Below, one piece after another: positions 1-11,000 of a stretch of DNA of 64,000 nt. Source of the stretch: Euwallacea fornicatus (lineage: Eukaryota > Arthropoda > Insecta > Coleoptera > Curculionidae); assembly GCF_040115645.1 (NCBI RefSeq), contig NC_089552.1, forward strand, positions 4,960,001 through 5,024,000. Direction: 5' to 3'. The translations under genes were made by a program, and so were the position numbers. The first letter of the stretch is position 1. Each line of letters starts with the position of its first letter. The notes below the pieces were generated by a model, which was given only the letters and a program-made list of their open reading frames with translations, ran no database searches and was not told the DNA's origin.

Positions 1-272
1 AAAGTACTTCGATAATTGTTCCCGAATGTTCTCAAAACTTCTCGAGCGTTTAGTTAACGCTACTATAAATTACTGCGACCCGTCCCCGCCGCTCACTGGT
101 CTACCGGCCTAATCTAGCGTTTTCGTCCAGTGGCGTCCTGTACATTCTTAACAACTGTATAATACAAATGTCCTTCTGCAGTCCCTCTAGTGTTTGCTGT
201 TTTCTTGTGATTTATAAATAACGCATAATCTATAGAGGCACTCAGAAATATGAACAGTTAATTTGGTTTTAG

Positions 273-1141
273 ATGTGCAGATATGGTGGACAACTTTCTT
301 TCTTCCCAACTTTTAATCCAAGAATTTTTCTTCACTGGTTTGATTTGCTGCTGTATCTACAAGGCGACTTCAGTACGTAACACTGTGTATTCACAGGATA
401 ATCATGATTTGTGCATCTCGTTGTGTTGGTCATTGACAACTTTTATTGAGACATATTCAGTAAATATTCAGATTCAGACCTACGAGAAATTTTCGACTGT
501 TACCACGCCATTTTACTTAAATAACATCCTGTACAATCAATAGCTCATTGAACTCCCCACGATTACTTTACACCACCTACTGCAATTTTTTTTTAATAAT
601 CACATTCTCCGATCACAAAAAGCAAGACTGATTAGATTTTTGATTTAAAGTATTTGATCTCTTATTTTAGGACATCAGCTCATTTTATGAAATGTCCTAT
701 ATTTTCTCAATGGTGATAATAACCGTAAGCGAAGTACTGCTGGTCTGCTACAATTATCAAACCGTTACCTTTGAGGTATTCCTTTTGGTCGATGTTATGA
801 ATATATGTGCATAAAAATGCTCATTGTAGATGTCTGAGTTGCCCAATGATATTTACGCTATGGAGTGGATCAACTATAATACTCAGATGAAAAAAAATTT
901 AATTTTTTTAATAAGACGTGTGCAGAAACCTTATTACTTTACTCTGGGACTTGGCTTTCCTTTAGATATTGGAGTTTTTATAAATGTAGGTGTCTCTGAA
1001 AATGTTTTCATAATACCTTCATTTGACTGAACATTATATTCAATTGATAAACATTTTTAATCATTTTAGATTATGAAGACTTCATACTCGCTATATACGT
1101 TGCTGAACCAATCTGCACAGAAGATTTCCGATAAGACTTAA
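273..1141 (+). CDS. Odorant receptor (7tm_6 family), 3' part of gene
   Basis: Four exons encode the C-terminal third of an insect odorant receptor, a membrane protein that forms a ligand-gated cation channel with Orco in olfactory neurons. I read exons at 273-372, 671-775, 830-985 and 1070-1141 (stop TAA at 1139-1141). All junctions are AG/GT and stay in frame. The first exon enters with one base of a split codon, so upstream exons lie left of the window. The peptide shows a hydrophobic segment (LICCCIY), a second one (SYIFSMVIITVSEVLLVCYN), then RRVQKPYYFTLG, the family's conserved TM6-TM7 loop, and IMKTSYSLYTLL, which matches the usual xLRTSYSYFTLL ending. The family call rests on this C-terminal signature. 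The subtype cannot be told, and no break is seen in the part present. A gustatory receptor is less likely because the TYhhhhhQF motif is absent. Confidence 0.8.
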
Positions 1142-1284
1142 AACAGGAATAATATTGTAACTTATTTTGCTAACCAACCTTAAAAATGCATTGAATTTGT
1201 ATTAGTTTTGCACAACATGAACGAAATTGAATAATGACGGTAACCTTTTCATTATTTATTATACCTACTTAAGACCCATTTCGT

Positions 1285-1290
1285 AATAAA
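1285..1290 (+). terminator. AATAAA poly(A) signal after the odorant receptor
   Basis: An exact AATAAA hexamer lies 144 bases after the receptor stop codon and just before the first transposon. It is a plausible cleavage signal, but in AT-rich DNA the hexamer is frequent, so this is only positional support. Confidence 0.35.
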
Positions 1291-1317
1291 TGCCTACAAC
1301 TACATTAATGCAATATA

Positions 1318-1940
1318 CAGGATGAGTCGGGAGGATCGTGCCAAACTTCAGGAGCGTGTTGTACATGAAAAATAAATGTAAAAAAACTCAAATGTTGTTA
1401 TCCGATTTTCGTTTGTTTACAAGTTATAGCGTAAATAAAATTAAAACATAAAATTAAAAAAATTTATAAATTTCATAAGAAATTCCATAAATTAACGTTT
1501 GGATATCATAGTAAAGGTTCAAAAATATTTCATTAACTTCTAAACATTTTCGGCTTCGTCTATGAAGAGCATTCGTTGCGCTCCTGATTGTATCATGTCT
1601 TTCTTTAATAGCAGCTGCAGCATTTCTAATGCGTTGAATTAGTGCATCTTGAGTGTCCACTTTTACTCCGTACACTTCAGTTTTAAACCAACCCCACAAA
1701 CAATAGTCTAGTGGTGTGAGATCTGGAGACCTTGGAGGCCAACTAATAGGGCCACCACGACCAATCCAACGTCCAGGAAAGGTACGTTTATGGTAAATAG
1801 AATCCTAGTTAAAAAATTTTATTTACGCTATAACTTGTAAACAAACGAAAATCGAATAACAACATTTGAGTTTTTTTACATTTATTTTTCATGTACAACA
1901 CGCTCCTGAAGTTTTGGCACGATCCTCCCGACTCAACCTG
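1318..1940 (-). mobile_element. Tc1/mariner-type element with ~125-bp terminal inverted repeats (internally deleted)
   Basis: The left arm 1318-1442 and right arm about 1815-1940 are near-perfect inverted copies, beginning CAGGATGAGTCGGGAGGATC and, from the other end, CAGGTTGAGTCGGGAGGATC. The element is flanked by TA at 1316-1317 and 1941-1942, the target duplication expected for Tc1/mariner. Only the 3' part of a transposase remains inside, on the minus strand, so it cannot move by itself. The arms are much longer than those of classical mariners. Confidence 0.85.
1454..1803 (-). pseudogene. Transposase C-terminal remnant (DDE, Tc1/mariner superfamily)
   Basis: Read on the minus strand, this segment gives FPGRWIGRGGPISWPPRSPD followed by LTPLDYCLWGWFKTEVYG and an arginine-rich helix (RRSRKCLEVN). 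WPPRSPDLTPLDYxLWG is the hallmark around the last catalytic acidic residue of insect mariner-like transposases. The N-terminal DNA-binding domain and the first catalytic aspartate are absent: the left part of the gene is deleted between here and the right-hand inverted repeat. The open tail of 81 codons reads through to the left arm. Confidence 0.8.
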
Positions 1941-1944
1941 TATA

Positions 1945-3225
1945 CCAGGTATATCAGTATGAAGTGAGCGTCAGGATATAAATGTCTCGATATAGGGCAT
2001 TTGTTGTAAACAAACCTTTTTTTTGTTTGCTTGGTTGGTATGCAAACTGACAAACATATTTAGTACAAATCAAGTCCTTAAACAAATAACAATATATTAT
2101 TTCATTGTGCCAAAAATGTCGAATTTTGTACCACAAAATGATGATTTGCGGAAAGCATTAAATTTTTGCTTTCATTTGAAGAAAAATGCTGCAGTGTCGC
2201 ATTGAATGCTTGTCGAGGCATATGGTTATTATGCTTTATCAGAAGCAACATGCAAAAAATGGTTTCAACGATTCAGAAATAACAATTTTGATGTACAAAA
2301 TGAAGAACGTGGCAGACCACCAAAAACGTTTGAAGACGCCGAACTGCAATCAATATTGGATGAAGATGACACTTTGAGTCAAAAGCAAATGGCAGAAATG
2401 TTACATGTTGCACAACAAACAATTCCTGATCGTTTAAAAGCTATGGGAAAGATCCAAAAGTGTGGAAAATGGGTGTCGCATGAATTGAATGAAAGACAGA
2501 TGGAGAATCGAAAAAACACCTGTGAAATTTTCCTTCGAAGGCACGAAAGAAAATCAGTTTTGCATCGAATTGTTACTGGATATGAAAAATCGATTTATTT
2601 TCAAAATCCTAAACGGAAAAAATCATGGGTTGATTCGAGACAACAATCAACATCGACTGTAAAACCTGATCGATTCGGCAAGAAGGCAATACTGTGTGTT
2701 TGGTGGGATCAGGAAGGTGTGGTGTACCACGAGCTTTGAAAACCTGGTGAAATCGTTAATACTGTTCGCTACCGACAACAATTGCTTAATTTAAACAATG
2801 CATTGATCGAAAAACGATTAGAATGGGCCAGAAGACACGAGAAGGTAATTTTGCTCCGTGACAACGCACATACACATAAAGCAACACCGGTTCAGGATTC
2901 CATCAAAACACTTGGCTGGGAGTTGCTACCCCATCCGCCGTATTCACCAGATTTGGCTCCTTCGGACTTCCATTTGTTTTCATCGATGGAACACGCATTG
3001 ACTGAGCAGCACTTCGATTTCTACGAAGATGTAGAAAATTGGATGTCTAATTGGTTTGATGTCAAAGAAGCATATTTCTATTGGCGTGGTAACCATAAAT
3101 TGCCAGAAAGGTGTTCAAAATGTGTAGAAAGCAATGGTTAATATTTTGAATAATTTTTTTTTCTTTTCTTAAAATTGGTGTTTTATTTTCACAAAATAGC
3201 GCTCATTGCATATCGATAGACCTGG
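1945..3225 (+). mobile_element. Full-length mariner element, degenerate
   Basis: The ends are inverted copies of about 28 bp: CCAGGTATATCAGTATGAAG at the left and, on the opposite strand at the right, CCAGGTCTATCGATATGCAA, both continuing into TGAGCG. TA duplications lie at 1943-1944 and 3226-3227. The total of 1,281 bp is the normal size for the family. It sits directly beside the preceding element: that element's right-hand TA (1941-1942) is followed at once by this one's left-hand TA, so one inserted at the border of the other. Confidence 0.92.
2116..3141 (+). pseudogene. mariner transposase (DD34D), inactivated
   Basis: A single frame of 342 codons runs from ATG 2116 to 3141 and matches a mariner/SETMAR-type transposase end to end. 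An N-terminal helix-turn-helix half (CKKWFQRFR, GRPPKTF) leads to the catalytic half, with LRDNAHTHKA (second Asp) and HPPYSPDLAPSDFHLF (third Asp, 34 residues later). Two in-frame TGA codons interrupt it, at 2203-2205 and 2737-2739; there is no frameshift. The first catalytic position, normally TGDEKW, reads TGYEKS here, so one metal-binding aspartate is also lost. The copy is therefore dead at three places, although the reading frame is otherwise whole, which suggests fairly recent decay. Confidence 0.9.
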
Positions 3226-4584
3226 TAGAATTACTTTAATATCGATTTTAACAGGGGGACTATTTCTTTTACAAATTTTAAGAGACACCCTAAAACGTTA
3301 AATTGCCTAATAAACTTTTTTTAGTAATGTTACCACGCTTATCGCTGTTTGATTAAAATTGCATTTATATCAAAATTTCAGATCTACTTTAAAGCGAAAG
3401 TGGTATAATAAATGACGTATAATTCGAGGGGCATGCTATCATTAGATTCATACAGGATGTCAATATAAAAAAATATTAAAAGAAATATCGTGAAAATTGC
3501 GAAAATTACAATAACTCTCCTGTTGAAAGGAGTTGGAACCTCAGTTATGAGGTAAGCTGCCCGATAGCGAGTATCCACAGTAATCCTCAACTTTCTCGTT
3601 AGGTAGTATTTGCAAAAAGAAAAATTTTTAAATTATCGTATAAATTTGTATTTATTACACGATGGTAATTATACCTAATAGCTTGAAAACCGCTAAAAAA
3701 ATGCATTCAAATTTTTTTTTTGGTTTTTCCAATTGTATTTAACGCGTGCATAAGCCATATGTGTAGGACTCAATTCCGATACGTTTAGATATTTCTTTTC
3801 TAGTTCTCGTGCTGCACCTTTCGTCAATTTTTATAAAACTAAAAAAAGTTATATTGCTTGGTACTCTTTGATGAAACGAACGTATGAGCACAAAACTAAC
3901 AGTAAATATTAAAAAAATACCCTCGTGATTTAGAAAAGAAATGAAAGGGGATATTATAAGCAAACCATCCCTAGACTCCCAATTAAAATCTAGCAAGATT
4001 ATTTAGCAACAACATTATGATATCACGTACTGTAATGATCGATTTACCGATTCCGCAAATCAGCACAATGCAGGTCAGAGTAAATAGATCTACCCTGACA
4101 GTATGAGATAGAAATAATAATGTTTATTATAAATTATCAACCGTAATCAACATTATTTGTAATAAAATCTGACTGGCCAGGATACTTTATCAGGGTACTA
4201 ATGTGGCAGGCTAGGATAGTAATATCCAGACCATTTTAAATGGTCCTTTTAAATTAGAGAACATTTTGAGACTCAGTAACATTTTTCAAATTTGCCTCTT
4301 AAAACTAACGTAAACCGCTTTTAAAAATGTTTTTACGTTTTCAAAAAAATGTATCTTTAAATTTAAAGTAAAAATTAGCATTGTGTCATAAATTTGGCCG
4401 GCAGTTTAGCATCGTCTATACGAGGTGAGTTCGAAAACAACAAATCTTTCGCAAATATAAAAAATCTCTACATGGCTTGAGAGCAAGCCATTGCGACTGT
4501 TCCCTATGTTTTTATTTTCATCTTAACAATTTAAGGACCATTGGCTTCCCATAGGTCCTTATCTAGAACGTACGTTCTATTCGC
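3226..4584. other. Intergenic, no recognisable gene
   Basis: This stretch lies between the mariner and the calcium-channel subunit gene. Two minus-strand open frames (3384-3590 and 3739-3996) encode hydrophobic or basic peptides that I cannot assign. A motif TACAGGATGTC at about 3451 resembles transposon ends seen elsewhere in the window. Nothing else is supported. Confidence 0.5.
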
Positions 4585-4665
4585 CACGTGAACAATAGTA
4601 GAAAACGAACATTAAACTAAATTGTCACGTGACTTGTGCGCAAAAAGGCCCTTCGATATCACGTG
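4585..4665. promoter_or_regulatory. Cluster of three CACGTG E-boxes upstream of the alpha2delta gene
   Basis: The palindrome CACGTG occurs at 4585-4590, 4626-4631 and 4660-4665, three times in 81 bases and about 400-480 bases before the alpha2delta start codon. This is the core site of bHLH factors such as Myc/Max, USF, MITF and Clock/Cycle. A 16-base direct repeat, TAGGAAAAGGACxCGG, follows at 4718-4733 and 4736-4751. The cluster is seen; its role as a proximal regulatory region is inferred from position. Confidence 0.5.
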
Positions 4666-5065
4666 GTTGATTTCCGTGTCCAGATAAATAAGGAGCACAA
4701 CGATTCAAAACTCGACCTAGGAAAAGGACTCGGTTTAGGAAAAGGACACGGCCAATGCGCAACTCGAATATCGATTTGTCCTATTAAAACCACTTGAAAT
4801 ACCCTCATTCGTCGCAGGAAAGCAAAAAGGATTCCTGCGGTTCGAAACATACTATACTTAATTTAATTTAGTTTGATTTGATTTATAACATAAATTTTAA
4901 GTGTTTTTATAAGCGTTTGCAACAGTGTATAATAGCACCGTGCATTCTTTCAATTGAGCGCTAACATATGCGTATGTTTTTCTAGTCGTCTTTATACAAA
5001 TTGTTAATATACACAGAACTGTATTTTTAGTCGGTGATCATCCGTTTTACTTCAGATTGCCAGAA

Positions 5066-8000
5066 ATGAGATATCGGAAGTATGCGATTATAGCCGTGTT
5101 CTTATGTGTGTGCTCCTTTGGAGTGGGACAAGATGAGAATAGGGACAATAAGCAGCACCCAGAACTTCTGAAATTGTGAGTAATTTCTCACCTAAATTAA
5201 TCGGATTAATATGTTTGATTCGCAGGTTTAATGAAAGATCTTTAAAACCAACTTATTGCCAAACCTGCTAAATCTTCATAACTTTACCTTATTGTCCACA
5301 AAAAAGGAACATTGACGCAGTTGTACAATGCCTGCATCTGTCTTGTACAATGAACTACCTACCTTGGAAATAAATTTTAAAAGTATTTCTATGTAAAATT
5401 TTGGAGTATTCAACAGATTTTATATTAATTACTTCTCATATAGAATGCATCCCGAATATACTGAGTTCCATGAGCAAAATACTTAAAAAAACGGTAAAAG
5501 ATACAGGGTGACTCAAATTAGTAAAAAAATGCGCGTTTTGTTCTGTTTTATATAACGACGACTGTCCATCATTTGTTAGAAAAAAATTTACAAAAAACTA
5601 CAGGTAGAAAGCATTTATTTTACGGCGTTTTTACACAACTCATGGATCCACAATTCAAACGACGAAATCGTGGACGTCCAGCTATTAGATATGACAATTT
5701 TATAAAATGTCTAAAAAAATCCAATTTCTACCTAATATCTCAGACCTAACTACGTTCTTGGTAAGCTAAATTGGTTCCATTTCAAAAATCGTAGTAATTA
5801 TCGAAAACCCATTAGTGTTATGAAATCAAATTTTATGTAAAAATTAATGATGCTTTTCAATTTTTTCTCAAACTGTTAGGTCGCGAAATACAGAGTTAAG
5901 CTAAAAATTGGCTGTTTCGATGTTTTTTTTTTGTGTTTTGGTATGTATATATGATCGAAATCTCGATCTTTTCTTTTCTATAGCCTTCTTCATAATTAAT
6001 TGCTTTTACTGCTTGCAGGGTACAAATTTGGGCAAATAAACTTAGTGCAGAACTATGGATCTTCGGAGAAATGGTCTCCAGAAAGGATCAAGTTAAAAAT
6101 GTAAGTCTATATAAAAGGCCAGCTAATCTTCTTGAGGAGATAAGGCGATACCAAACCGAAATAGCGCCAATAATACGCACAAAAATAGTGAAAGTTCATA
6201 ATGTTCTTATCTCATGTAGTCCACTTCAATTTTATGATATTGTGTATGTGTAGAGGTATGAAAATTATATCCAAGAGTACCTCCTCTCATAATCAGGAGT
6301 TCTTTGATTCATGTTAATATTTATTCAAAGAGCTCATTAATGCAAAACCGCCCTTTTTGAAGATGCATATATGCAAATATTCTTAAAATTTATTTATGTT
6401 TAAAATGATTAATGTAGGTACACGGATAATAATTTGATACATATAAATTCTATATATCGTATGCATTTTTCACGCGATTTCATATAGTGCGGTCTTAAAG
6501 AACGCTCCCCTCCCCCCTTATTTTTTGAACCTATTTAGTATAGAAAGGTAGCACTTAGTATAGGATAAAACCAATATAAATGCTTGTGTTTTAACATAAT
6601 ATGTTGACATTATTTTTGGATTAGCCAAAAAATGTCTCTATTCTCTTAAAACAAATATGATCCTTTTTTAATTTATGAAGCTGCATTCTTAACTGTAAAA
6701 CTGGAGCGAAATAGATTTCACAATCCTATTACAATTTTTCAAAACGAGTCTAAATGTTAAATTTGATTATTTTAGAAAATATCAAACATTTCCACAACTG
6801 TTAAATTATGGAAAAGATTGACTTAAAAAAGATAAAAAGTTGGAAAGTTATATGAAATGTTCTTCAAATTTGAAGGCAGAAAAAAATCTAGTAATACCAT
6901 TGTTGTAATTTGATCACTTTTTTGTTTCAAGTCCAAGTCACTACATTTCAGGGTTTAAAGAATAAAAGGAGGGGGGGGGGATAAATTTATATTATACTAT
7001 ATGTGGATATTAGTAAATATTTTATTCATTTTTCTTCAAAAATGTACTTTTTTACGATCTCTCCAATAATGCCAAATCAGCATCTTCAAGCTACGTTCTT
7101 TCAGAGTTTTAAGGGCACCACTGTAATGTCCGAAGATGGAGATAAAATTTTATCAGATATTCACGAGCGTATATCAAAAATGATGAAATCGAAAGTCGAA
7201 GCAGTTAGAGTAAGTTCGTAATCGACAACAAAAAACTAAACGATACGTGAAAATGCGCATTTTAGAGGATAATGGATATAGCAGAAGAGGCAGCCAAAGC
7301 CCAAAAAGAAGAAGATATTGACTACAATTTCCAATTCTTTAATGCCAAAAATCTTACCAATTCCGCTCCAAATGTCTCTGGATCTGAAGAAAATGAGGTA
7401 ACTCGGAGGAAAAAATTGGCTACCGGCTATAAAACACCCCACAACTTTCAGTTTAGTGATTTAGCGTCAACCCAAGACCAGAAATATGAAGATTCCTTGT
7501 CTAACAACATGGAATTTGAACCAAATTACGACAGTCTGGTGCATCGTGACGACATTAGATTTTCCCAGAGGGATCAATCATCGGAAGATGGAAGAAGTTC
7601 AATCAGCATGAATAATGCAGAAGAAGCCGAAGTAAGTTTTTAAGAAAAATCATTTAACGTGGTGATTATTGGCATTTGCATAGATAAGAGACGAAGAAGA
7701 TTTAGAACATCCACAGGCCAGTCAAACTCATCCTGTGGATAAGACAAAGTTGCCACTCTATGTTAATAGGTATTTTTATAACATTCCTGTTAATACTAAC
7801 TACAGTGCCGTCCACGTACCCAGTAATGTATACGAGCGATGTAAGGACAGAAATATTCGCTTTAATACTTAATTTTTTAATATTTTTTCTAATTCTCACA
7901 GCAAAAGACGTCATAGCTGGAATTAAATGGTCAGAAGAACTTGACAAAACGTTCAGAAATAATTATAAATTAGACCCCACCCTCTCTTGGCAATATTTCG

Positions 8001-11000
8001 GAAGTTCCACTGGATTTATGCGACAATTTCCAGGTATGTAGTTTTCAAGTGATCACTGCACCAGAAGCCAATAATGAAATGTTTGCAGCGATGATTTGGT
8101 CTCAAGAACCAGTGGATTTGTTTGATTGTCGGACTCGAAGTTGGTTCATTGAGGCAGCTTCCTCACCCAAAGATGTTGTGATATTAGTCGATAGATCGGG
8201 TTCGATGACTGGTCAGTAGGATACTGTAGAAGGAAAAGTTTGGATTAAGCCTAGGATTTTTAGGCATGCGGCGTGAAATAGCCCGTCACGTGGTTCACAA
8301 TATCCTGGACACTTTGGGAAATAACGATTATGTCAATATTTTTACGTTTAGCAACACAACGGACCCTTTAATTGACTGTTTTAATGGGAAATTGGTTCAA
8401 GTAAGTTGTAGTAGCTTTACTTAGAACTGACTGATCAGTATTGAGGAATTAAAGGCGAACTTGGCAAATATAAGGACCCTCAAGGAAGGTATGAGCGATT
8501 TCAAAACTGAGCAGATTGCGAACTTCACACTGGCGCTCACTACAGCTTTTGAACTTCTTGAGCATTACCGAGAAACTAAATTGGGTAAGTTCCAAGAAGC
8601 AAAAATATGACAAGATATGCACACACAAGCGGCAATACTCAGAATTACCACCTGTGAATCTTATCATGGTAGCGTCTACACATCGTAGAATTTGCAGTCT
8701 ATAGTACCAACAAATCCTTTGCTCTCGCATACAAAAATGCTTTCTCACCCATATTACATAGATAAATTTTCAAATTTATTAAGAATCTAATTATACAGAG
8801 TGTCCCTGTGTGAATCAGTATAGCGTCCTTGGGATTCAGTTAAATATTCCTATAAAAACGTTGCTTATTTTCAGTGTGCAGGGTGTCAAAGTGGTTTTTT
8901 TTCAGAAAATTAGGAATAAATGTCACAGTTTTAGATGTGTAAACTTGCAAATGCAGCTCAGGAGGTTTTGGATGACAGTTACCTATAGTATCTTTTTTAA
9001 GCTAGCTGAAATCTAATGGGTTTAAGTCGGGACTTCATAGGGGCTACAGATGTTAACTACCTCGACCAATCCGTCGATGTAAAATTCACATTCCAAAGTT
9101 GCCTTATGTGCATAGAGTATAAGCAGGAGCGCCATTTTAAATCAAAAACATTGTCTCAAATATCCATTGAGTTTAACTATTCATACATACTTGGCAGAGC
9201 ACCGAAACAATTAATTGGAAATATCTCGAAAACGGTTAGAGATACGTTTTTTTTAATACCTGTTTCATGTAGAAGAGTTCAGAGTGTGATGTCATAACTG
9301 ATAAAAATATATAATAAAAGTTAAGTCGATTTTTTGAGCCTGTGGCAGGTGACTTCAACTAGCTGTACCTAAAACTGTCCAAAATCCCCCTAAGAGCCAT
9401 TACAAGCCGCTAAATCAAGTATCGAATACTCATTTGTACCAATGTTGTTGGGACACCCTGTATACAGGCAATATTACATGCGTCACATCATCAAATTGAA
9501 ACAAGAACAATTAATTTCAGGAGCCGATTGTAGTCAAGCTATAATGCTCATAACTGACGGGTCTCAGGATAACTACAAAGATGTATTCGAAAAATACAAC
9601 TGGCATGATCTCCCCATCGTTACTGTAAGACTATTTACATATCTAGTAGGAAGGGAAGTCAGTGATCCTCGTGAAGTGAAGTGGATGGCCTGTGCTAATC
9701 AAGGTAAAGAACATTTGCTTTCGTGTAGAGCTACACAGAGCCAATCATCTTGGGAATTATTTATAATCATTTCTACCAAACTGGTCAACATGAGCTAACA
9801 AAATACCGCAATTTTTGTGTATTTACAGGATATTATGTCCACTTGAGCACCTACGCCGAGGTACGAGAAGAAGTCTTACACTACATTCCGGTAATGGCCC
9901 GTCCCATGGTGTTGAACGCCAACGTGAAGCCCAATCCGACATGGTCACCTGTCTACGCGGATGTTACTGACCCCAAGTTGACCAATTGGTTGTGGGTAAA
10001 TCGTCAAAGGAACACCCAGAGAGAGAGATATCAGATCTTCAGCAAATACAAAGATATGTTGACTTCTGATGACATAGATAGAAAGTTTGTGCACCAACAA
10101 AAACTGGTAGGTACTCTTCATGGATGCTTAGCTTATGTTGAAAAATTGTTTCGATATTTAGAAACAGGACAATTATGGGGAAACTCAGACATACCATATG
10201 ATGACATCGGTATCTCTGCCTGTATACGACAAAAAACCGAGACAAGTAAGTGAAAGCCAATCGCAAAATATGACTTTCGATAAGCAAAAATTTGTTCACA
10301 ATAAGCGATGTTTCATTTACATCGGATAATTAGGAATAATTAATGCCTGGGATCTTGCTTTCTGTGAAATATCTGTTAAGCTTTATGTAAAATCGTTTTT
10401 CGAGAGAAATGAAATTTCATTTCAATCTCATTGTTCTTCATTGACGAAGCTGGTCAGTGTTCCTAAAAACTGTCTTTGTATCGATTTAAAATAGAAAAAA
10501 AACTTCAAACCTTAGAAAGTCAACAGTCTCAATAGCTGCATTGGTGTTCTGGAAATATCAAAATTCATTCAGTTTTTTTTTTAGTGTAAAGATCTGATTC
10601 ATATAAACCTTTATATATCACAACCGCAACTTGCGAAATGATTGCTAACAAGATATACACAGAAAAGCAAATTCTTGCATACTAATCTACACCACGTTTT
10701 TGTTCATGGTTAATACCATAACTTTAGAATATAACCGAAAAAATCCAAGTGAACGAGGAAGAATGGGTGACGGTCACCAGAGAGGTAACAGCAGGAAAGA
10801 TCATCGTAGGCCAGTGGATTGTGTATTTTGGTTTTAGAGTTTTAGTACAGTCTTAGGCCAGAAGGTGTGATTGACTTAGTGGTGGTCCAGTTGATAGAAT
10901 TCAACGTATCCATCTTACATAGAACACACATTAGACATTTCAATATTTAGGTATAGGATAATTAGATTTTTTCCTTACAGCTAGTTTTCATGTTATTTTA

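Noticed and set aside
3384..3996. Two minus-strand frames with membrane-like segments, considered as receptor exons
   Set aside because: No receptor signature motif or matching splice phases could be found, and transposon-end motifs lie within them.
4838..4848. GGTTCGAAAC resembling a Pol III B-box (SINE or tRNA)
   Set aside because: There is no matching A-box at the right distance and no cloverleaf fold.
7702..8041. Frames on both strands across 7702-8041 with hydrophobic runs
   Set aside because: They are shadows of the alpha2delta exons 7806-7840 and 7902-8033, read in other frames or through the intron.
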